This document shows, piece by piece, positions 51,873 to 60,532 of a DNA stretch of 64,000 nt. The notes below the pieces were generated by a model, which was given only the letters and a program-made list of their open reading frames with translations, did not search any database and was not told where the DNA came from. Every line of letters starts with the position of its first letter. Within the stretch, counting starts at the first letter, position 1. The stretch is from Streptomyces termitum (GTDB lineage: Bacteria; Actinomycetota; Actinomycetes; Streptomycetales; Streptomycetaceae), in NCBI RefSeq assembly GCF_014650175.1, contig NZ_BMUL01000002.1:5150-69149 (forward strand), read 5' to 3'. The position numbers and the translations under genes are program-made.

Positions 51873-52286
51873 TCAACGCTCCCAGAGCTTGAAGGCCCTG
51901 ACCTCGTACGGCGTCTGCGGGACCCAGGTGCCCTTGCCCGGGTAGGTCTCGAACTCGCCCGTCTCCGCGCACCGCTCCGACTGGTACGCGGTGACCGGGC
52001 GGCCGGTGCGGACCGCGAGGGACTGGGCCGTGACCCCGGCCGGCAGGGCCACGCAGCTCTCGATGTCGGTGGAGGCCAGCTCGTACGTCCACGGCCGGCC
52101 CTTGAAGTCGGGCCGGGGCCACAGGCAGAGCCGTCCGGGCCCGCAGGCCCCGAGGGCGGCGGCGGGCACGGTCACCGCCGGGGCCGGGGTCACCGCCGGG
52201 GCCGCCGACGCGGTCGGCGCGGTGGCGGGGAGGGCGGGCAGGAGCACCGCCAGTCCCGCGAGCACGGTCGTCATCCTCTTGTTCAT
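51873..52286 (-). CDS. Secreted peptidase-inhibitor family I36-like protein
   Basis: 137 residues: signal peptide (TTVLAGLAVLLPALPATAPTASAAP), Pro/Ala/Val spacer, then CGPGRLCLWPRPDFKGRPWTY, ESCVALPAG, YQSERCAETG, YPGKGTWV. The Cys spacing and CLWP-type motif match the actinobacterial I36 beta/gamma-crystallin-like family. ATG at 52286 is chosen; 52295 is also open. It may inhibit extracellular proteases by precedent of SMI-type inhibitors. Confidence 0.8.
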   Translation of the reverse strand: MNKRMTTVLAGLAVLLPALPATAPTASAAPAVTPAPAVTVPAAALGACGPGRLCLWPRPDFKGRPWTYELASTDIESCVALPAGVTAQSLAVRTGRPVTAYQSERCAETGEFETYPGKGTWVPQTPYEVRAFKLWER

Positions 52287-52431
52287 GCAGTTCATCCCCC
52301 ATGTCGTCACTCTCTGTAATCACGAGCATGGGGCAGGGCGGGCCCCGAACGGAAGGGGGGCCGCCCCCGTTCCTTCGAACGGGTGACGGCCCCCACGGAA
52401 GCCCAGGGCGCGCCCGGGGGCGCGGGAGGGG

Positions 52432-54054
52432 TCAGATGTGGCCGCCGCCCATGCCCGACTGCGCGTTCGCGCCGCGCTTGGTGAGCGTCGCGACCAGGGC
52501 CGCCACCACCGCGACGACGCCCGCGACGGTGAAGGCCAGGCCCATGCCGTCGAGGAAGGTGTCGTGGATGACATCGGCGATCTTCGCGGCGAGTTCCTCG
52601 GTCATGCCGGGGGCCTTGTCCATGCCCGCGGGCGCCATGCCGAACTCGGCGGCCTCCTGGAGGCGCGGGTCGGGCGGGACCGGGATGCCGGCGGCCTTCC
52701 AGTTCTCCCCGAAGGCGGTGGAGACCTTGGAGGCCATGACCGCGCCGAGCACCGCGGTGCCGAGCGCGCCGCCGACCTGCATGGCGGCCTGCTGGAGGCC
52801 GCCGGCGACGCCGGAGAGCTCCAGCGGCGCGTTGCCCACGATGACCTCGGTGGCGCCGACCATGACCGGGGCGAGGCCCAGGCCGAGGAGGGCGAACCAG
52901 AGGGACATGGCCAGCGTGCTCGTGCCGGCCGAGAGCGTGATCATGCCGAACATCGCGGCGGCGGTGCAGACCATGCCGCCGACCAGCGGGACCCGCGGGC
53001 CGAACTTGGTGATGAGCGCGCCGGCCAGCGGCGAGGCGACGATCATCATGGCGGTCAGCGGCAGCAGCCGCAGACCGGCGTCGATCGGGCCGAGGCCCTG
53101 CACGCCCTGGAGGTAGAAGGTCACGAAGAACAGGCCGCCCATGAAGGCGAAGGCCATCAGGACCATCAGCACCACGCCGGCCGAGAGCGGCACGGAGCGG
53201 AACAGGCCGAGCGGGATGAGCGGTTCGGCGACCTTCGTCTCCCAGAGGGCGAAGATCCCGAAGAGGACCAGGGAGCCGATCAGACAGCCCCAGGTGTTGG
53301 CGCTGGTCCAGCCCCACTCGGCGCCGGCCTGGATGAGGCTCCAGACGAGCAGGCCCATCGCGCCGGAGAGCAGCGCGATGCCGAGGACGTCGAAGGAGCG
53401 CGGCGCGTTCTCCGCGCGGTGGTCCTTGAGGATCAGCAGGCCGAGGGCGAGCGCGAGGACGCCGACCGGCACGTTGATGAAGAAGACGGACTGCCAGCTG
53501 ACGTGCTCGACGAGGAAGCCGCCGAGGATCGGGCCGCCTGCGGTGGAGGCGCCGATGACCATGCCCCAGATGCCGATGGCCATGTTCAGCTTCTCGGCGG
53601 GGAAGGTGGCGCGGAGCAGGCCGAGGGCGGCCGGCATGAGCAGGGCGCCGAAGAGGCCCTGGAGGACGCGGAAGGCGATGACGGCGGCGATCGAGTCGGA
53701 GAGCCCGATCGCGCCCGAGGCGGCGGCGAAGCCCGCGATGCCGATGAGGAAGGTCTGGCGGTGGCCGAAGCGGTCACCGAGCTTTCCGGCGGTGATCAGC
53801 GCGACGGCGAGCGCGAGCAGGTAGCCGTTGGTGATCCACTGGAGCTGGTCCAGGGAGGCGCCGAGGTCGGCCTGGATGGCGGGGTTGGCGATGGCCACGA
53901 TGGTGCCGTCGAGGGCGACCATCATCACGCCTGCTGCAACGGCAAACAAAGTCAACCAAGGGTGGCCGCGCAGGCCCTTCGCCGGGGCCGGACCAGGCTC
54001 CCCGGCGCCCCCCTGGCCCTGCGGGGCCTTTTCCACTGTGATCTGACTAGTCAT
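52432..54054 (-). CDS. DHA2-family MFS multidrug exporter
   Basis: 540 residues, 14 transmembrane helices. MVALDGTIVAIANPAIQADL (motif D1), GKLGDRFGHRQTFLIG (motif A), LLMPAALGLLRATFP and GPILGGFLVEHVSWQSVFFIN (motif C) mark a drug:proton antiporter. The C-terminal tail is Gly/His-rich (SGMGGGHI). It is divergent from a TetR regulator across 142 bases with dyad half-sites, the classic efflux-pump/repressor arrangement. Confidence 0.92.
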   Translation of the reverse strand: MTSQITVEKAPQGQGGAGEPGPAPAKGLRGHPWLTLFAVAAGVMMVALDGTIVAIANPAIQADLGASLDQLQWITNGYLLALAVALITAGKLGDRFGHRQTFLIGIAGFAAASGAIGLSDSIAAVIAFRVLQGLFGALLMPAALGLLRATFPAEKLNMAIGIWGMVIGASTAGGPILGGFLVEHVSWQSVFFINVPVGVLALALGLLILKDHRAENAPRSFDVLGIALLSGAMGLLVWSLIQAGAEWGWTSANTWGCLIGSLVLFGIFALWETKVAEPLIPLGLFRSVPLSAGVVLMVLMAFAFMGGLFFVTFYLQGVQGLGPIDAGLRLLPLTAMMIVASPLAGALITKFGPRVPLVGGMVCTAAAMFGMITLSAGTSTLAMSLWFALLGLGLAPVMVGATEVIVGNAPLELSGVAGGLQQAAMQVGGALGTAVLGAVMASKVSTAFGENWKAAGIPVPPDPRLQEAAEFGMAPAGMDKAPGMTEELAAKIADVIHDTFLDGMGLAFTVAGVVAVVAALVATLTKRGANAQSGMGGGHI

Positions 54055-54067
54055 GAAAGCAGGCTAG

Positions 54068-54116
54068 TGACAGTGACTGACAATTGACAAAGCGATTCAT
54101 GCGCCGGTAACTGTCA
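54068..54116. promoter_or_regulatory. TetR operator candidates between MFS and TetR genes
   Basis: TGACAGTGACTGACA (54068-54082) is an inverted repeat with one mismatch, and a perfect mate to its left arm, ACTGTCA, recurs at 54110-54116. The A/T-rich middle (GACAATTGACAAAG) supplies promoter-like elements. It is probably the site of the adjacent TetR. Confidence 0.65.
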
Positions 54117-54196
54117 TATAGCTCACAGGTACCCTGAACAGGGAAAAGATCCCGATTCCTCCCCCCGACAAGCACATGCGAACGAAAGAGGCCCCC

Positions 54197-54862
54197 TTGA
54201 CCGTGCGTGCCCCCGGGCCGCCCGCGCTCGGCCTGCGCGAGCGGAAGAAGCAGCGCACGCGCGACGCCCTCATCCGGGTCGCCCTGGAGCTGTTCACCGA
54301 GCAGGGGTACGAGCGGACCACCGTCGACGAGATCGTCGACGCCGTCGAGGTCTCCCAGCGGACCTTCTTCCGCTACTTCTCCTCCAAGGAGGAGGTCGCC
54401 TTCGCCGTCCAGCGGATGGTGGAGGAGGAGTTCGTCCGCTCCCTCGCCCTGCGCCCGCCGGAGGAGGGCCCCCTCGACGCCATGCGCAACGCCGTGCTGG
54501 GCTCGTGGGACAGCGTCGGCGAGGTCATCGACCGGATCGTGCCGGTCGACCTCTACCTGCGGACCTTCCTCATGATCGAGTCGACCCCGGCGCTGCTCGC
54601 CGTCCACCTGCGCCTCTCCAGCGAGATGGAGGAGGGCGTCGCCCGGCTGCTCGCCGAGCGCGAGGGGCTGGACGTGGACGCCGACCCGCGCCCCCGGATC
54701 GCCGTGGCCGCCTTCTGCGGAGTGATGCGCGTCACCGGACAGATCTGGGGAAAGGGGACGGACCCCACGCTGGAGGGCATCCGGAACCTGACCGAGCGGT
54801 ACCTCGACCAACTGGGCCCCGCCCTGGCCCCGCACTGGCGCGGGCCGCGCACGGGGGTCTGA
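54197..54862 (+). CDS. TetR-family regulator of the adjacent exporter
   Basis: 221 residues from TTG at 54197 with AGAGG six bases upstream; ATG at 54176 and GTG at 54203 are in frame but have poorer or more distant signals. The HTH (RDALIRVALELFTEQGYERT, VDEIVDAVEVSQRTFFRYFS) is of the AcrR type with the FFRYF recognition helix. The C-terminal domain resembles TetR_C_17. It probably represses the divergent MFS pump. Confidence 0.88.
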   Translation: MTVRAPGPPALGLRERKKQRTRDALIRVALELFTEQGYERTTVDEIVDAVEVSQRTFFRYFSSKEEVAFAVQRMVEEEFVRSLALRPPEEGPLDAMRNAVLGSWDSVGEVIDRIVPVDLYLRTFLMIESTPALLAVHLRLSSEMEEGVARLLAEREGLDVDADPRPRIAVAAFCGVMRVTGQIWGKGTDPTLEGIRNLTERYLDQLGPALAPHWRGPRTGV

Positions 54863-54961
54863 GCGGCCCCGGGAACGCCTTCCGGCGCAGGTCACCGGAG
54901 CGATCCGCTCCGGCGGCCGGGGCGCCGGACCCGTCACCTTCGCCGTCTAGGGTGTCGGCCC

Positions 54962-56185
54962 GTGACCTCCGCCGACGCCCCGCCGTCCCTCGTCGTCCTG
55001 CGCACCCTCCTCGTGCTGGGCGTCGTCCTCGTCATGCTCGCCACCACCGGCTGGACCACCGTCCGCCACCGGCAGGCGTCCGGGACCGCCATGGAGGCCG
55101 CGCTCGCCGCCTGGGCGGGAGAGCGCACCGGCGGCGGGCCGCCGCCCGACCCGGCCGCCGCCCCGCCCCGTACCGTCGCGGCCTGGTTCGCCGCCCTCGG
55201 CCCGGCCCGCGCACGGGGGCTGGCCGACCGGCACCCGCTCGTCGTCGGCAACCTCGACGGGGCGCCGCCCGCGCTGCGCTACCGCGCCAACCGGACCGCC
55301 CTCGCCCGCACCCTGGCCGCCGAGCGGGCCCGCCCGTACGACCCCCGGCTCACCCCCGAGGGGCGGCACGAGGCCCGCCGCCGGGTGGACCGCCTCGCCT
55401 CCCTGCTGGCGCCCGGCCGCCACGTCCTGGCCTTCGACCCGACCGGTACGGGACGCGTCGCCGAGGTCCTGGGCGACCTGGACCGGGCCCGGCGGGTGAC
55501 GGTGGTCGTGCCCGGCGTCGACACCAACCTGCTCACCTTCCAGAAGACCGGCGGCCCGTACACCGCGCCGGTCGGCATGGCCCGCGCCCTGTACGAGACC
55601 GAGCGCCGCACCGCGCCCGGCACCCGGGTCGCCGTCATCGCCTGGGCCGACTACACGGCGCCCGCCCGGGTCGGCGTGGACGCGGCCACCGGACGGCTCG
55701 CCGCGCTCGGCGCCGACCGGCTGGTCCGGCTGACCGAGGGCCTGCCCGGCACCGCCCGGATCGCGCTCGCCTGCCACAGCTACGGCTCCGTGCTCTGCGG
55801 CCTCGCCGCGTCCCGGCTGCCCGACCGGGTGACCGACCTGGCGGTGGCCGGCAGCCCCGGGATGCGCGCGGAGACGGCGGCCGACCTGGGCACCCGGGCC
55901 CGGGTCTGGGCGATGCGGGACGCCGGGGACTGGATAGCGGACGTGCCCCACCTGGAGGTCGGCGGGATCGGGCACGGACCGGACCCGGTGGAGCCGGAGT
56001 TCGGGGCGCGGATCCTCTCGGCGGCCGGTGCCGAGGGCCACACCGGCTACTTCACTCCCGGCACGGAGAGCCTCGCCAACTTCGCCGCGATAGGGGCGGG
56101 GGCTTTCGGCCGCGTGGTCTGCGCACGTGCCGACAGCGCCTGCCGCGGGGGAATCTCCGGCGGCCCGGGGTCCGGACGCGCGTAG
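54962..56185 (+). CDS. Alpha/beta hydrolase, DUF1023 type (copy 1)
   Basis: 407 residues, GTG start. N-terminal transmembrane anchor (LRTLLVLGVVLVMLATTGW), then the DUF1023 pattern HPLVVGNLDGAPPALRYRAN, VTVVVPGVDTN, the nucleophile elbow CHSYGSVLCG (Ser), GSPGMRAE and HTGYFTPGTESLANF (His). It resembles the second hydrolase at 59549-60532 in order and motifs, although only this one has the long insertion before the core. Probably an esterase acting outside the membrane; substrate unknown. Confidence 0.85.
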   Translation: MTSADAPPSLVVLRTLLVLGVVLVMLATTGWTTVRHRQASGTAMEAALAAWAGERTGGGPPPDPAAAPPRTVAAWFAALGPARARGLADRHPLVVGNLDGAPPALRYRANRTALARTLAAERARPYDPRLTPEGRHEARRRVDRLASLLAPGRHVLAFDPTGTGRVAEVLGDLDRARRVTVVVPGVDTNLLTFQKTGGPYTAPVGMARALYETERRTAPGTRVAVIAWADYTAPARVGVDAATGRLAALGADRLVRLTEGLPGTARIALACHSYGSVLCGLAASRLPDRVTDLAVAGSPGMRAETAADLGTRARVWAMRDAGDWIADVPHLEVGGIGHGPDPVEPEFGARILSAAGAEGHTGYFTPGTESLANFAAIGAGAFGRVVCARADSACRGGISGGPGSGRA

Positions 56186-56250
56186 ATCACGGAATTTCAG
56201 GACAGTTCCGAGGGGCGACGCGGAGCCACGCGCCGCATACGATGAGGCGC

Positions 56251-57126
56251 ATGGGTGAGGTGCTGGCCGGAAATCATGCCACCTGGGAGTTGGAGAGCGA
56301 CGCCCTCGTCATCCGCTTCGAACGGGGGATCCGCACGCCGAGACTGTTCCAGACGCTGCGCGAACGACGCGTGCCGTACGAGGCGCTGGCCTCGGTGACG
56401 CTCACGCCGGGCAGGCGGGGCACCGTCGTGCTGCACGCCGTGCCCCGGCCCGGCGCCGATCCGCTGATGACGGCGGCGGCGGGGCAGCTGAAGGAGACGT
56501 GCGACCCGTACCGGCTGGCGCTGCCGGGCGACCGGGAGGCGCTCGCCGCGCACTGGCGCGAGGAGCTGGCCGCGCTCGTCCCGCCCGGCCCGGCGGACCC
56601 GGAGGAGCGGTGCGAGGGGGGCTTCCTCGTCGCCCCGCCGCAGGGGCCGCTCTCCTTCAAGGCGTACGACGGGAAGGCCGTCTTCGACGGGTCGTCGGAG
56701 GTCTCCTTCCGCTGGTCCTCGACCGGGGCCACCTCGGAGAAGTGGAAGAGCGGCGACCGGTTCTATCCGGTGCGGGAGCTGAGCGGCGTCGAGTGGCGCA
56801 CGCCGGACGCCCCCGGCGGGTGCCTCCGGCTGCTCCTCCGGGGCGCCGAGGTGACGGCGGAGCGGCCCGACCACGACCCGGCGTCGGTCGTCTTCGGGCT
56901 CGGGTACGGCGCCGTGCACGAGTCCCTCCCGTTCGCGGCGGCGGTCCTCGCGGCGGTCCGCGGCAAGGAGCGCGCGCCGGTCCCGGCGGGCGCGCGCGGT
57001 GCGGCGCACGGAAACCCCGGCGTCGTTGCCGAAAGGATTCGGCACCTGGGCGAACTGCACCGGGCGGGACTGGTGACGGACGAGGAATTCGCGGCGAAGA
57101 AAACGCAACTCCTCGCCGAGCTGTAG
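56251..57126 (+). CDS. DUF4429 protein with C-terminal SHOCT domain
   Basis: 291 residues. Two PH-like DUF4429 domains (MGEVLAGNHATWELESDALV, KAYDGKAVFDGSSEVSFRW) are followed by a linker and SHOCT (RIRHLGELHRAGLVTDEEFA). ATG at 56251 has GAGG four bases upstream; ATG at 56242 adds three residues. Such proteins may mediate oligomerisation or membrane attachment; the function is unknown. Confidence 0.88.
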   Translation: MGEVLAGNHATWELESDALVIRFERGIRTPRLFQTLRERRVPYEALASVTLTPGRRGTVVLHAVPRPGADPLMTAAAGQLKETCDPYRLALPGDREALAAHWREELAALVPPGPADPEERCEGGFLVAPPQGPLSFKAYDGKAVFDGSSEVSFRWSSTGATSEKWKSGDRFYPVRELSGVEWRTPDAPGGCLRLLLRGAEVTAERPDHDPASVVFGLGYGAVHESLPFAAAVLAAVRGKERAPVPAGARGAAHGNPGVVAERIRHLGELHRAGLVTDEEFAAKKTQLLAEL

Positions 57127-57253
57127 GGCCCGCCCGGGAGGTCCCGCCCGGGAGGTCCCGCCGACGGCGCCCGGTGTCATACCCCGGTCTCCCCCGCGAC
57201 CACCCCCCTGGTACGACGACGGGGCCGCCGTACCGAACCTAGGCTGGCCCGTC

Positions 57254-58627
57254 ATGGAAGCGATCGAGAAGCGGCCGGCGGCACGGCTCGCGGCACGGCT
57301 CGGCGGCTGGTCGCGGGCCGCCCTGCGGGCCCTGGAAGCCGCCTTCACCGAACCCGCCCCCGCCGGGAGCGCCCCCTTCGCGGGGGCGTCCTCGCGGTGG
57401 GTGCGGCTGCTGCCGTACGGGATCGGGGTCGCGCTCGTCGCCTCCCTGCTCCCGGTCACCGTCCACCTGCTCATCCACGACTACGACGTGCCCGGCGCGC
57501 TGGCCGGGGCGCTCGGCACCGCGCAGACCGCGCCGCTGCTGCTCGCCCTCACCCGGCCGCTGCGGGCCTGGTGGGTGGTGCTGCCCGCCGACGTGGTGGG
57601 GGCCTTCGTCCTCCTCGCCTCCGACGGGCCCCGCGCCCAGCTGTGGCCGTGGACCCCGCCCGCCGTCGTCGGGTACTGCGCGCTGATGCTCGCGCTCGGG
57701 CTGCGCGAACCGCGCCGCACCCTGATCGGGGTCTGGCTGGCGACCGGCGCGGCGGGCTACCTCCTGGAGGTCCTGCGGCCGTACGGCGACCCCGGCATCA
57801 CCACGCTCCTCTTCGTCCTCAGCGGCGTCCTGCTGCTGCTCACCTCCTCGCTCCGGGCGCGGGGCGAGGCGCGGCGGCTGCTGGCCGAGCAGGAGACCAT
57901 CAGCGAGGCCGAGCGGGCCCGCCGCACGCTCCTGGAGGAGCGGGCCCGGATCGCGCGCGAGCTGCACGACGTGGTCGCCCACCACATGTCGGTGATCACC
58001 GTGCAGGCGGACTCCGCGCCGTACCGCATCCCGGGGCTGCCGGAGGCGGCCCGCGAGGAGTTCGCGTCGATCGCGGGCGGCGCGCGGGAGTCGCTGGCCG
58101 AGATGCGGCGGCTGCTCGCGGTGCTGCGCAGCGACGGCGGCGAGGGCGAGCGGGCCCCGCAGCCGGGCCTCGACCGGCTCCAGCAGCTGGTGGAGGCGAC
58201 CGTACGGGCCGGGGTGCCGGCGGAGCTGTCGCTGGCGGCGGACCTGGCCGACGGGCGGGCCGGGGTGGGGCAGGCGGTGGGGCTCTCCGCGTACCGGATC
58301 GTGCAGGAGGCGCTGGCCAACGTGGTGCGGCACGCGCCGGGCGCGCCGACCCGGGTGTCGGTGCGCGCCGACGAACCGGGCGAGCTGATGGTCCTCGTGG
58401 TCAACGGGCCCGCGCCGGAGCCGGCCGTGCCGCTGGAGGGCGGCGCGGGCACCGGGCACGGCCTGGTGGGGATGCGGGAGCGGGTCCGGCTGACCGGCGG
58501 CTCCCTGGACACCGGCCCCCTCCCGGACGGCGGCTTCCGCGTCGCCGCCCGCCTCCCGCTCACGGCCCCGGACCCGGACCCGGCCTCCGCAGCGGACCCC
58601 GGCCCGCACCGCCCCGGACCGGCCTGA
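57254..58627 (+). CDS. Sensor histidine kinase, NarL/DesK type
   Basis: 457 residues. Five transmembrane helices (about 50-200), then the HisKA_3 dimerisation box RIARELHDVVAHHMSVI with the phosphoacceptor His238, and a HATPase_c domain ending GTGHGLVGMRERVRLTGG. No periplasmic sensor domain is visible, so it probably senses within the membrane. The response regulator follows 98 bases later. A GCCCGGGAGGTCCC direct repeat precedes the gene at 57128-57160. Confidence 0.92.
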   Translation: MEAIEKRPAARLAARLGGWSRAALRALEAAFTEPAPAGSAPFAGASSRWVRLLPYGIGVALVASLLPVTVHLLIHDYDVPGALAGALGTAQTAPLLLALTRPLRAWWVVLPADVVGAFVLLASDGPRAQLWPWTPPAVVGYCALMLALGLREPRRTLIGVWLATGAAGYLLEVLRPYGDPGITTLLFVLSGVLLLLTSSLRARGEARRLLAEQETISEAERARRTLLEERARIARELHDVVAHHMSVITVQADSAPYRIPGLPEAAREEFASIAGGARESLAEMRRLLAVLRSDGGEGERAPQPGLDRLQQLVEATVRAGVPAELSLAADLADGRAGVGQAVGLSAYRIVQEALANVVRHAPGAPTRVSVRADEPGELMVLVVNGPAPEPAVPLEGGAGTGHGLVGMRERVRLTGGSLDTGPLPDGGFRVAARLPLTAPDPDPASAADPGPHRPGPA

Positions 58628-58725
58628 CCGGGGCGGCGCGGGCCGGGCCGGGAAGGAGGCCGGGGGTCCGGCGGCGGACCGCCTAAGGTCGGCGGGGGAA
58701 GCCGTCCAGTGAACGAAGGTGCCGC

Positions 58726-59403
58726 GTGACCATTCGGGTGATCATCGTCGACGACCAGGCCATGGTGCGGGCGGGGTTCGCCGCGCTGCTCGCGGCGCAG
58801 GCCGACATCGACGTGGTGGGGGAGGCGCCGGACGGGCGGCGGGGGATCGAGGTGGCGCGGGCCGTCCACCCCGACGTGGTCCTGATGGACGTGCGGATGC
58901 CGGAGCTGGACGGGCTGGCGGCGGCCCGGGAGATCCTGCACCCGCCGGCCGGGGTGACCCACCGGCCCCGGGTGCTGATGCTGACCACCTTCGACGTCGA
59001 CGACTACGTGTACGAGGCGCTGCGCGCGGGGGCGTCCGGCTTCCTGCTGAAGGACGCGCCGCCGGCCGACCTGATCGCCGCCGTGCGGGTGGTGGCGGCG
59101 GGCGACGCGCTGCTGGCGCCGTCCGTGACCCGGCGGCTGATCGCCGACTTCGCCGCCACCCGCCCGGCGGCCCGGAAGGACGTGACGGCGCTCCGGCTCA
59201 ACGGGCTGACGCCGCGTGAGACCGAGGTGCTGGAGCTGATCGCCCGGGGCCTGTCGAACCAGGAGATCGCCCAGCGCCTGGTGCTGGCCGAGCAGACGGT
59301 GAAGACCCACATCGGGCGGGTGCTCGCCAAGCTGGACCTGCGGGACCGCGCCCAGGCGGTGGTCTTCGCCTACGAGTCGGGCCTGGTGACCCCCGGGGGC
59401 TAG
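58726..59403 (+). CDS. LuxR/NarL-family response regulator
   Basis: 225 residues, GTG start. Receiver acidic pair Asp9-Asp10, phosphoacceptor Asp55 (VLMDVRMPELDG) and Lys in FLLKDAPPADL, then a LuxR HTH (LTPRETEVLELIARGLSNQEI, AEQTVKTHIGRVLAKL). It is the cognate partner of the preceding kinase. The following hydrolase-acyltransferase pair is the nearest candidate target. Confidence 0.93.
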   Translation: MTIRVIIVDDQAMVRAGFAALLAAQADIDVVGEAPDGRRGIEVARAVHPDVVLMDVRMPELDGLAAAREILHPPAGVTHRPRVLMLTTFDVDDYVYEALRAGASGFLLKDAPPADLIAAVRVVAAGDALLAPSVTRRLIADFAATRPAARKDVTALRLNGLTPRETEVLELIARGLSNQEIAQRLVLAEQTVKTHIGRVLAKLDLRDRAQAVVFAYESGLVTPGG

Positions 59404-59548
59404 CCCCACCCCGGGCCGGGGGTGGGCCGCTCGTCCACCCCCTACCCGGGTACGGGACGGGAGTTGGCCCCCCGGTGTGACGTGCCGTCACCCGTCTCCT
59501 TCCTACCTTCCTCTCGCCCACCGAGGGCCGAGCGAGAGGGAGGGAACG

Positions 59549-60532
59549 ATGCGTCGCTTCACCAGGGGTCTGGTCACCGCCGTCGTGGTGGGGGCCGTGG
59601 TCGCGGGGACGGCCGGCTGGGCGGCCGGGAGCGCCCAGGAGCCGGTGACGGGACCGCCGCCGGGGACGGCGGCGTGGAAGGCGGCCGGACTGCCGGACCC
59701 GGAGCGGACGGACCCGGCGGGGACGGCCCGGTTCTTCGCGGGGCTCGGGCCCGCGGAGCGGCGGGCGCTGGTCCTGGCCCACCCGTCGGTGGTCGGGAAC
59801 CTGGACGGGGCGCCGCTGGAGCTGCGCTACGCGGCCAACGCCCGGACGGCGGCGGGCCGGTTCGCGGGGGCGCGGGTCCTCGCCTACGATCCGCGCGGGC
59901 GCGGCCAGGCGGTGCTGGTCTACGGGGACCTGGCGCGGGCCCGGCGGGTGGCGGTGCTGGTACCGGGGTCCGACGTGGACGCGGGCCGGATGGAGTCGCT
60001 CACCCGGAAGGCGACCGCCCTGCGGGAGGCGACCGGCGGGCGGACCGCGGTCGTCGCCTGGGCCGGCTACACCACCCCGGTCGGAGTGGGCCCGGACGCC
60101 GCCGCCGGGGAGCTGGCCGAGGCGGGGGCCGGGCGGCTGGTCCGGTTCACGGAGGGGCTGCGGGCGGCCGGGGTGGCAAACGCGCCCTCGCTGTTCTGCC
60201 ACAGCTACGGCTCGGTGGTCTGCGGGCTGGCGGCGCACCGGCTGAAGGCGAAGGACCTGGTGGTGTTCGGCTCCCCGGGGATGCGGGCGGCGAACGCGGC
60301 CGCGCTGGGGACGACGGCCCGGGTGTGGGCGGCGAAGGACCCGACGGACTGGATCGACCGGGTGCCGAACGTGGCGGTGGCGGGGTACGGGCACGGGCCC
60401 GACCCGACGGCGCCGGAGTTCGGGGCGCGGCGGGTGCCCGCGGCGGACGCGGTCGGCCACGACGGGTACTTCGCGCCCGGCACCTCCTCGCTGCGCGCCT
60501 TCGCCGCGATCGCGGAGGGGGACGCGCGATGA
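59549..60532 (+). CDS. Secreted alpha/beta hydrolase, DUF1023 type (copy 2)
   Basis: 327 residues. Signal peptide or anchor (LVTAVVVGAVVAGTAGWAAG), then VVGNLDGAPLELRYAANA, VAVLVPGSDVD, nucleophile elbow CHSYGSVVCG, FGSPGMRAAN and HDGYFAPGTSSLRAF. ATG at 59549 has GAGGGAGGGAAC. It shares its whole active-site scaffold with copy 1 (54962-56185). Its stop overlaps the ATG of the acyltransferase, so the two work together, perhaps on the same ester. Confidence 0.87.
   Translation: MRRFTRGLVTAVVVGAVVAGTAGWAAGSAQEPVTGPPPGTAAWKAAGLPDPERTDPAGTARFFAGLGPAERRALVLAHPSVVGNLDGAPLELRYAANARTAAGRFAGARVLAYDPRGRGQAVLVYGDLARARRVAVLVPGSDVDAGRMESLTRKATALREATGGRTAVVAWAGYTTPVGVGPDAAAGELAEAGAGRLVRFTEGLRAAGVANAPSLFCHSYGSVVCGLAAHRLKAKDLVVFGSPGMRAANAAALGTTARVWAAKDPTDWIDRVPNVAVAGYGHGPDPTAPEFGARRVPAADAVGHDGYFAPGTSSLRAFAAIAEGDAR

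Noticed and set aside
48850..52329. 1159-codon frame antisense to aceE
   Set aside because: The plus strand encodes a full, motif-complete AceE; the antisense frame has amino-acid composition of a shadow.
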